This document shows, piece after piece, positions 56,249 to 64,000 of a DNA stretch of 64,000 nt. The stretch spans positions 19,302 to 83,301 of the forward strand of contig MU832180.1 in NCBI GenBank assembly GCA_029204225.1. Direction: 5' to 3'. How positions within the stretch are numbered: position 1 is the first letter of the stretch; every line of letters begins with the position of its first letter. The notes beneath the pieces are model-generated. The model was not told the DNA's origin. It worked only from the letters and a program-made list of their open reading frames with translations, and did no database searches. The position numbers were made by a program, and so were the translations under genes. This stretch comes from Diphasiastrum complanatum (lineage: Eukaryota; Streptophyta; Lycopodiopsida; Lycopodiales; Lycopodiaceae).

Positions 56249-57774
56249 ATGGCTAGTTCCTCCATGGCCTCAGATGACAAACTTATGGATTTTTTTAATA
56301 CCAGTGAAATTCCATCTGACAAATTAGAGTATTTTGCTAGTATTTTTTTTTGCTCCCTTCGATATCGATAAGCTAGTTAGTTTATGAGAATCGTCATAAT
56401 TTAATTTTTTATCTTGATAATTTTTCTCAGATTATTAGTACTCCTATTTTGGATATAGATAATTTTTGTTTCGTTCATTTTCAGGACCTTGTACATTCCC
56501 AACCATCCTCTAAGCATAAACACAATAGAAAGTACTCTAACCTGCATGACCATTTCAAAAGAAATATATACTGTGATATCCACAAAAGAATATGTCACCT
56601 TCTAATCGAAGGAATGGCTTTTGTGTTCTACATATCTACTGAAATTTTAGATGATGAGTCTGTTGAATCTTCAACTGTTCCATTGATCAAAGCATCTGCA
56701 CTTGTTCCAGTTGATGTAACTGATGCAGATACTAATATAACGGTTGAAGCTGAAGCTTCTATGGCTTCAGATTATCAAAAAACTCTCCCTCGTTCTATAA
56801 TCCTCTCTGATTCTCTTCCATATGCATCTCTTGTTAATCAATTAACTCTACTCAATGTTCCTTTATATTTTATAAATAATGAATGTTATATTTCATTTCA
56901 TGATATAGAAGTTGTATTGAATTTGAGAGAGGATGAAATCCTCTCAATTTTTGCTCAAAATTTATCAGAATTTTCTGACATTGTTGATTACTCATATGAT
57001 GACCTTGAAAGTGAGATAGATTATGATAAAGATGGCAATTGGAAATCTGGCAATGAGGCCTTGGAGGCCATGATTGAAAAATCTAAAGCCTATGAAAAGA
57101 TTTTGCCTACAGAGGAGGAATTTTTGGAATTTCAAAAAAGATATTCCCCTAGGGTTAGATATATCCCCTCCGAAAATGTAGAGGCCATTGGAGGACATGA
57201 CATCAGCATAGCAAACGTCGTTGATTACGATGATTATGATTTGGTAAGTAGATATTATATTGGTATTGATATTGTTCAGTTTTCTTATTGAGTTTGTAGT
57301 GTTATGTATCATTCTAAATTTATTTTCTTTTCTCGTTTACAGGATGCTATTGAAATAGATGCCTTTGGTATGAGACATGGAGGCGTCCAAGGTGTATCAG
57401 CCGGAAGAAAAGATCTATCTCATTATTTGAAAAACTTTCAAAATAATGAGATTTGTATATATCATTCATCTTATAATCCATATGCAACCACTGTCATTAT
57501 GGCCATCAAATCGTTATCAGTTTGTTTAGGAGGCAATAAGTACGCAAAAGGAATATATAAAATAATTTTTGTGAAGAGAGATTTGGCTATTAAGATATTG
57601 GGTTATACTCCCAATGAGACTACGAAAAGATCATCTACAATGGCCCTTTATTCGGGTTACATTGATATGAGCAAGAGAAAAAATTTAGAATGTTTGGATC
57701 CATATGAAAGGAGATTATTCCTTCATGACAATACCATCCGTCTGAATCTTGAAGAGGATGATGATGGTTTATGA
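56249..57774 (+). pseudogene. Left gene of an unrecognised convergent two-gene cassette
   Basis: ATG at 56249 begins MASSSMASDDKLMDFF. Frame changes follow the T-run near 56340 and again by 56390, after which one frame is open from about 56400 to 57243. A canonical 99 bp intron (57244-57342, GTAAGT...TTTACAG) keeps phase and leads to a 143-residue second exon ending LEEDDDGL at 57774. Exon 1 is acidic; VPLYFINNECYISFHDIEVV is a compact hydrophobic patch. Exon 2 (DAIEIDAFGMRHGGVQGVS, GRKDLSHYLKNF, GYTPNETTKRSS, DPYERRLFLHDNT) looks like a folded conserved domain. No catalytic motif known to me. Its 3' end meets the 3' end of the minus-strand gene at about 57780. Confidence 0.5.
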
Positions 57775-57779
57775 TTCCA

Positions 57780-59835
57780 TGCTAGTAGAATATGCAGGTA
57801 AATTAGTTTTTCAATAATACGAACCTCAACATGCAATGTGCATATGTGAACATATTTTAATGGAATTGGCAGAACACTTTTCATATTTGGATCTTCAGCT
57901 TCTCGTGTCGGGCCAGTGTTTGTTAATCATCCCAAATTCATATTGTAGCAATCCTTCATGCAATGAAGACATGGATGCTATGATGTTGTCCCTTGAGAGA
58001 CATTATACGTACATTTTCATGTTTCCAAATCCTCTGCAAGGTGCCATTGAATTTGAAAACTTCCATGATTTTCGACTGTAAATTTCTCACCCTCCAAATG
58101 TCTCTTTATGATCTTGCCATAATTTGTTCTTGAAAATATCCATGATAGTATTTTATGGTCCTCTTTCAAGACCTGTAGAGAAACGAGTAATGCATGACAT
58201 GTCAATAAAAACTGGCAAGGTATGAATTGTTAATATAGATATTCTAAATGAAAATTGACATGTATACCTGGAATGCCGCCAACCACCATATGTGATTTTC
58301 TGATTGAACACTAAACATTCGATCATCTGTATCTAAAATTTTGTTCATCAAAGTGACACTCACACGTTCCAACTTCTGACCCTTGATGATTTCAGATTCA
58401 TCCAATTTTATTACAATAATGATCTTTCCATTTACTTGATGTTCATCTAGTTTATAAAATCGAATAATGTATTTTAGAACATTTTCAATATCAAGAAAAA
58501 TATTATTGCAATCATGTAATTGAGCTCACCATATTCTGATTTGTATAATTCAATTATATGAAGTGGTTGGCCAACTACTTTGAACATTCCGTCGTTATAA
58601 AAATTTCTAGCTAATCTTACCCGATATGGACGCGGAAGATTAATTTTCTTCACCATCACTTGGAAAAAAAGCTTCTTTAACTATTCTAAAAAAAGTAGAA
58701 TAAGCATTTCTGCTAATTCCAGATACATCACATGCACTTTGTATCACATTCGCATCCAAGTATGATTGAACCTTAATCAAAACAGTCTCTACAATTTCAT
58801 TTTTCATTTTTTCAAACCGAGCATTTTATATCATTTCCTTTGTTGACTTTCCTGGTAAAACATGACTTAAAGATGATCCAATGCATGAACAATCTGTTAA
58901 ATAGTTCTTTGCCACCAAACATGATCTGCATATGAAACTCAAATTATGTTTAATAGAAAATCCATGTTATCAAGTGCAAATCAAACTTAAATGACATACA
59001 CAAATCAAATAAACAGTTTAGATGACAACATACTTGAATGTTCGGATTCTTTTTTTTTATTGCCGCTATGTGTAGATAGGTCATCAATATTCTTCATCGG
59101 TACTATCTTTCTTTTCCTCTTCATCATTGTCTTATTGATAACTTTTAGATCAACAACAGATTTTAAACTCTCGGATCGCAACTTTTCCATGGATTCTAAC
59201 ATTTCTTGGTTTGATCCTCGAAGAGTAGTGACCGTTGCATTCAATTCTGACATAACATTCTCGAGTGCATTGTTTTCAACACTAGTGTGTTGCACATAAT
59301 GCAGCAATTGTTGATTTGCACGTTGCGATTGTCGATTAGCAAACTGTAATTGTTGATTCAGACAAGATATGCTATGCATTCCAATATCACGCAACCTTTG
59401 ACAATATCCAAGTAATCCGCTATTTCCTTCACATATATATTTGAGAAGATGAGTTACGGACTTAAAATCTGGACACAAATTGGTAGCTGGATCATTAGGA
59501 TAAATTGATCCATCCACCCACAATTCTATATTCATATGATTATTCATTCTCAATTCTCTAACTATTGCTGCAACATTCTCTACAACTTTCGCATTTTTCT
59601 TAATAATTGGAGTGCATTCCATCAGAAGAGCAACACGCAAATGAAACATTGCCATTGTTAAAGCTACAATCATGTAAATGAATCTACCTACAGTAAATCT
59701 ATGAATAGATCTAGCATTCCTTACTTTTGTACTGTTTATGTCGCATTGAAAAATCGTCCCACCTGATATTTCACTATAAGCATACAATGATTTCAAAAGT
59801 TTTGTCTTTCCCGCTTCAGTTTTTGCATTGAGCAC
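57780..59835 (-). pseudogene. Right gene of the convergent cassette, transposase-like, decayed
   Basis: The first exon (59835-59034) has 267 clean codons, with NMNIELWVDG-like text, a Gln/Asn/Ser-rich coiled coil and a nuclear-signal-like MKRKRK. Later pieces, in shifting frames: KSTKEMI and DANVIQSACDVSGISRNAYS (about 58750); NLPRPYRVRLARNFY (about 58610); NIFLDIENVLKYIIRFYKLD, KLDESEIIKGQKLERVSVTL and SVQSENHIWWLAAFQ (58500-58268). A 95 bp GT-AG intron (58267-58173) follows, then WIFSRTNYGKII and GSFQIQWHLAEDLET, a HPCLHC pair of cysteines, and PIPLKYVHICTLHVEVRIIE (about 57850). An Asp/His/Cys-pair layout suggests a DDE-type transposase with a zinc-binding insertion; this is inference, and I cannot name the superfamily. 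At least three frameshifts and two stops. Confidence 0.5.
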
Positions 59836-60255
59836 ACCAAGATTTTCAGTCTTAAAGCTCTAGTCCCGAATTTTGGAACGAGCATGAAGAGAAAATATTA
59901 CATCTCATGCTAAACTAACTATTGTCTGAAGTTAATTATACTAGTTAAATGTCGAGCAAGGCCGCAAACTCGGAAAACGGCGACCAGAAGTTATCGGTTT
60001 GCATTCTCTCTCTACGTAATCTCTCTCTAAAGTGAAATTTTTTAAAGGGCCCATTTTGGGCCCATATTTCCCCTAATGATAAGAGTTTTTCACAAGGAGT
60101 ATGTCAGAGAAGTTGGAGATATTAACTAACTGGAGTTGAAGACACTTTGTGCTTAATAAAAAACTTGCCATTCGATTTTAAGAATCCAACACAGAGCCTT
60201 ACAAATATGATAATTTTTATTAGCTTGCATTTCTAGTGGCCAGGTAATTGGTTTC

Positions 60256-61466
60256 CTATGCTTAGCATAGAATGTGTATTTCAATTTTTTTTTAATTAAT
60301 AAATTAATTTTACAAATATCTTTATATTTTGTCTCTTTGATTTATTTTCTCAAGTGGGGGCCCTTGTAGATAAATTTTTTGACAAATGAAAATTTTTTGA
60401 AATAAAAGACCAGCCAACTCAAGGAACATCAAATAATGTGTGCTCTTGAGGGTTGATGATGGTCAGCTCTCCCTTGCTGAAATGAGAAAAAAAATTCAAA
60501 GGTAAAAATTATTCTCATTTTTTTTTTCTAGTTTTCATAATATTAATTACAATTTTTTTTTAATGACATTATTCACTAATTTTTTTTTTTGCAATACAAG
60601 CATAAACTATTCATGAAAGTTCAAGAAGCCCTTGTAACATGGCTGAATTGTTGAAATTTTGAAGATTGCTAGAGGCTTTATCCTCTGAGGAGTAAAAATG
60701 AAGCCCTCACTCCACTTTTGATATTATTTAGAGATATGTTATTCACTTCACTCATGCTTTGCAAAAAAATTTATTAATTTTTTTTTTTTTGTACATCTTA
60801 TGCTAAGCATAGTTGCATTCTCTATCTCATGCTTAGCATAGAAATTTATTAATTATTTACTCTGTACATCACATGCTAAGCATACTTTCAGTCTCTATCT
60901 CATACTAAATATAGTTTTTTTTTTCTTTGAGTCTTTATGAAGACAAAAAAAATAAAGTCCTTCTAGAGTAGTTTAAAAGACATATTCTAAAAGCGAAGAT
61001 AGAAAAAAGAGATAACAAAAGATTAGCACGGGTGAGACTGTTGTCGAAGAAGATTCAATAGAGACTTACTTCCCGAAATCTGTCGATGATCAGCCGTGCT
61101 TCCACACCGTGGAAGAAGGAGATTGTACGAAGATCTCAATTTTTGTTTTTTTTGAAAATCTTCTACCCTGTGCATAGCAGGCATCCCCTATGGATTTCAA
61201 ATGAGAGAATCTCTAAATGAAGATTCTCCATTTAAATATACTGAAATCCATAGTGTAATGCATGAGTTTATTGAAATCACAACTCCTCCTATTTAGAGAG
61301 TTGTAATATTCCATTCAAGTTGGCAATCAGCTTTAGTACAAAAAGTTCTTTTGACATTTTGCAATAATGGGATTTTGGTTATGTTGTGTGGTATATATTT
61401 TTAGAACTTTTTAATAGTTACTTATTTTTATTTGTAATAATTTTTACATTTTCTATGCTTAGCATA
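60256..61466. repeat. Five interspersed palindromes, TATGCT(T/A)AGCATA
   Basis: CTATGCTTAGCATAG at 60256-60270, TATGCTAAGCATA at 60799-60811, CATGCTTAGCATAG at 60828-60841, CATGCTAAGCATA at 60872-60884 and CTATGCTTAGCATA at 61453-61466. A sixth, degenerate copy may lie near 60901. Several are preceded by CTCTATCTCAT or GTACATC, so a slightly larger unit was duplicated. They could be protein-binding sites of the adjacent element. Confidence 0.75.
61188..61253. repeat. Interrupted stem-loop
   Basis: CTATGGATTTCA (61188-61199) pairs with TGAAATCCATAG (61242-61253), and inside it GAGAATCT pairs with AGATTCTC, giving a two-stem hairpin. Confidence 0.7.
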
Positions 61467-61752
61467 AAATTGTCTAAAATTATTTTTGCTTTTTCTTTGT
61501 AGGTACAAGCCCAACACTCACAATTCTAGTGGTGCACAGCTATGTAACGAGATTGAATACATAACCATTGGTTATTATTCATTGGATGACAAACGCTCCA
61601 TGCCGCACTAAAACACTGTTGGGTTGACTAGCTTTGAGAACTTGTTTCAATTTTCAACAATAAAAAAAAAATTAAAAAAAAATCTTATGACGGGGTCTGT
61701 GGCTTGTTCCTATCAAAAGCCACAACAATTAATTAATCGTAAAAATACGAAG

Positions 61753-62017
61753 GAAATCTCTATCAGTCTTGTCGGATGAATTAGCTGAGGTAGGAAAATC
61801 CACATATGACAAAGACTTTGTAATTCCACTATCGAAAGAACCACAAGCTCCCACTAGTGAGAAAGTTGGTGACACATGGGACTTTGCAAATGTCTTAGTT
61901 CAAGACTACAATATTGTAACTGTATAAAAAATTGTGAAGGAGGTTGCCACTGTCTCAACTGAGGCTCCTCCAAAAAAGGCCAAACATGTCAATGATGTTG
62001 ATGATTTTTGGGAATAA
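61753..62017 (+). pseudogene. C-terminal protein relic ending DDFWE
   Basis: One frame reads LSDELAEVGKSTYDKDF, VIPLSKEPQAPTSEKVG, DTWDFANVLVQDYN, a stop, then KIVKEVATVSTEAPPKKAKH and VNDVDDFWE before a final stop. It has acidic and Lys-rich text typical of a protein tail. Unidentified; it may be the tail of another transposon protein. Confidence 0.35.
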
Positions 62018-63297
62018 TGTACATGACTATTTTGTGATTTCAAAAATTATATTTGAATTTTAAACTTTTGTCATGAAGTCTTTAAATTTATTTATATTTT
62101 TTAATATTATTTGTTACTTGAAATATTTCAAAATTTATTAGCAATGTTACTCTTTAAAGTAAATTAATATTCTAATAAATGAAGTTTATTTTAATGAATG
62201 ATGTTATGGAATGATAGTTTTGTATCTCATATTCTCAAAAAATCAATGAATATTATTAGAATTGGTTATATTTTCCATCTTTTAAAATATTGAAATATAT
62301 TAATAGAAGTTCAAGTTCTTAATTATGATGCTGACGATAAGATTTTTTTTTTTTTTTAAATTTAAATATTTTCATAAGTCATATAATTTTAGATGTTTAT
62401 TTAAGTAATTTTTGAAAAAAATTAGTATTTATATTTTTAACCTTAATTACAAAAATATGTTTAAATCTTAACAAATTATTATTTTTAAAATTTAATTTTT
62501 TTATAAAATATTGATTTGAGTTTATATTGCATTTTATAGAAAATTATTTCAAACGAATAGATTTTAATATTTTAAAATATTTATTACTAGATAGTTTTTC
62601 AAATAAGTAAAATAAATTTTGTTCCTGATTGTCGTATTTTTATATTTAATGATGCTCACATAATGCTCACAATCAATTGGACAACTAACATTTAAATATA
62701 TTCAGATAACCAGGGACCAGGGAGAAAGCAAATTTCATGGTGCACAATAACAGCAAACAAATTTACATAGGAGGAAGTGATGATACCCATTCTTGAACAA
62801 TGAACAGCTAATCTAAAGGGCACTCAAGCAAGCAATAAACTGTAACAGAAAACACTTGTCTGAGTCCCTTTCCATCAAATTGGAACTAAAGAATGGATAC
62901 AGCCACCATTCTGACGCTTTTGAAATAAATGGATGGTTCAGAATCTTTAATAGCACAAAGCAATCTCAAAGCAAAAGCTTTTTCTCCATCTGTTTTTTAT
63001 CAGAAAAGTGACCCTGAATTCCAAAATGGAGCCCATGGGCATTCAGTTTGATCATGTTTTCCCATATTCTCCTTAAATATTCAGTCTATGTAACAACCAT
63101 GACAACAATAGTTTCAGAAGGGCAGCAATAGTATCTCAAAGGTCAACATGCCCCAAACATGTGGAACAACAACAATCACTATATTATAGGCTCACTTGGG
63201 GTTAAAAGTAGCTTAATGTGAATTAGATACTCCTATAAGTTGATAATCTACAGTTCAAAGGCATAATTTTAAAAAATCGGTAAGCATATCCTCTAAT
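62018..63297. other. Very AT-rich intergenic DNA and 3' flank of glycine-rich gene
   Basis: 62.0-62.7 kb is extremely AT-rich with no ORFs. The part from about 62.7 kb on has a more balanced composition and may contain the 3' untranslated region of the minus-strand gene at 63298. Confidence 0.45.
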
Positions 63298-63515
63298 TTA
63301 AAAAGCTCCAAGTTTGTTTCTTCGCTTTGTTGGTTGTCTATATGGCTTTTCACTTTCATTGTTCTTGATCAAGCCAATAAGCAACAGAAATCCCCAAAAG
63401 AAATAGCCACCAGGCCCTCCACCACCACCCCCTCCTCCGCCGCCACCTCCATCACCCCTTCCAGGTCCTCCGCCAGTACCACCATCATCAAGCTTTGGCA
63501 CAAACTGCTCTCGGG
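63298..63515 (-). CDS. Last exon of a glycine-rich single-span membrane protein
   Basis: Acceptor AG at 63517-63516, then REQFVPKLDDGGTGGGPG, a run of about 12 Gly, PGGYFFWGFLLLIGLIKN (one membrane span) and a basic tail RQPTKRRNKLGAF before a stop at 63298. The exon starts in phase 1, so upstream exons are expected to the right, mostly outside the window. The Gly run with a following aromatic-rich span is seen in several plant organelle-targeted proteins, but I cannot name this one. Confidence 0.6.
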
Positions 63516-63819
63516 CTGCAGGCCATCGTAGCATGAAATGTAATCAATACAACCTCAACATCAATAAGTCACTAACTAATTCGACCAAAAGCTAAAGAAG
63601 ATTCACATGTAGGAATATGAGAAATTAATTGCATAGTTTATGATCTCAACCTGAAGCTTAAGATACACTCAAAAAGAAAACTTATTGCCAACGAAAATGC
63701 TCTCATGGCTACGGAGATAGGTAACTGAAATAACTCTCAGATTATGAAAAATGCTATGAGGCTGTCATCTAAATAATGAAGGTATATGGCTTCACATGTT
63801 GCTTTTTTAATGGTGCTGT

Positions 63820-64000
63820 ACTTCACCTCCTCAGAGAATAAGGCCAAAGTTGGCTTCTTGTTGCACCTCAATATTATATATAGCACCTGATCCCAAGTTA
63901 AACATATCCAATGGTCGATCTTTGGTCATCTTCATCACTGACCTAATCTGCCTCAGTATGCCTTTAATGTATCTCAGAATTCTTTTGGGTGACTAATCTG
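63820..64000 (-). pseudogene. Ty1/copia RT-RNase H remnant at window edge
   Basis: Minus-strand translation gives KRILRYIKGIL-like text, then TKDRPLDMFNLGSGA and IEVQQEANFGLIL, matching the region of copia polyproteins that reads RYLKGT...GYVF.LG.GAISW.SKKQ..VALS. Frame changes and a stop are visible. It probably lies in an intron of the glycine-rich gene. Confidence 0.65.

Larger units (their letters stand above)
59840..61750. other. AT-rich flank of the cassette with palindromes
   Basis: No gene. It holds five copies of a TATGCTAAGCATA-type palindrome, a GGGCCCATTTTGGGCCC mini-hairpin near 60048 and a longer stem-loop at 61188-61253. Confidence 0.55.

Noticed and set aside
56881-56990. Resemblance of the NNECYISFHDIEVVL patch to virus-type BRO/KilA-like N-terminal domains
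   Set aside because: Only a loose hydrophobic pattern; no diagnostic residues, so not claimed.
1-64000. tRNA, rRNA, CRISPR arrays, bacterial-type operons
   Set aside because: None seen. TGGTATCAGAGCC occurrences are retrotransposon primer sites, not tRNA genes, and the tandem repeats lack CRISPR repeat-spacer structure.

Overview
The window is nuclear DNA of a land plant with a large, repeat-rich genome. Evidence: two plant housekeeping-type genes with GT-AG introns, plant Ty3/gypsy and Ty1/copia retrotransposons primed by initiator-Met tRNA (TGGTATCAGAGCC), a BED-finger hAT transposon, and introns of several kb swollen by transposons. Very long introns plus a zinc-finger LINE fit a gymnosperm or other large-genome non-angiosperm, but the sequence alone does not settle the lineage.

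Layout. (1) 1-6.5 kb: transposon cluster on both strands, with a decayed BED/DUF659 hAT transposase (minus strand), GGTACC-rich palindromic ends and two inverted arrays of an ~85 bp minisatellite. (2) 6.7-26.65 kb: a peroxisomal acyl-CoA oxidase gene (ACX1-like, minus strand). Twelve exons with fully compatible phases encode about 543 residues; the last ~120 residues must lie beyond the left edge, because the hAT cluster sits in the following intron. Intron 1 (8.5 kb) holds a decayed copia element split by a very young 6.2 kb chromodomain gypsy element (LTRs differ at one position in 358, 5 bp target duplication). (3) 26.9-38.5 kb: intergenic, with a truncated zinc-finger LINE, a decayed ORF of unknown type, a copia 3' remnant, CA/GT microsatellites in a hairpin and several short tandem repeats. 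(4) 38.5-42.0 kb: a satellite-like array whose monomers alternate between about 124 and 112 bp, i.e. a ~236 bp dimer. (5) 42.57-47.71 kb: a two-exon tandem-pore K+ channel gene (TPK/KCO type, plus strand) with a gene-like upstream ORF. (6) 49.1-55.95 kb: a gypsy integrase scrap and a decayed copia element (minus strand) whose reverse transcriptase is cut off by a second LTR end and primer site. (7) 56.2-59.9 kb: two convergent, intron-containing, decayed reading frames of an unrecognised mobile-element-like cassette, followed at 60.2-61.5 kb by five copies of a palindrome. (8) 63.3-64 kb: the last exon of a glycine-rich membrane protein (minus strand) and a copia RNase H scrap running off the edge.

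Functionally, only acyl-CoA oxidase (beta-oxidation, jasmonate precursor shortening), the K+ channel and the glycine-rich exon look like host genes. Everything else is mobile DNA in successive layers. The most interesting points are the nested insertions in an apparently intact oxidase gene, the dimeric satellite, and the convergent cassette at 56-60 kb.
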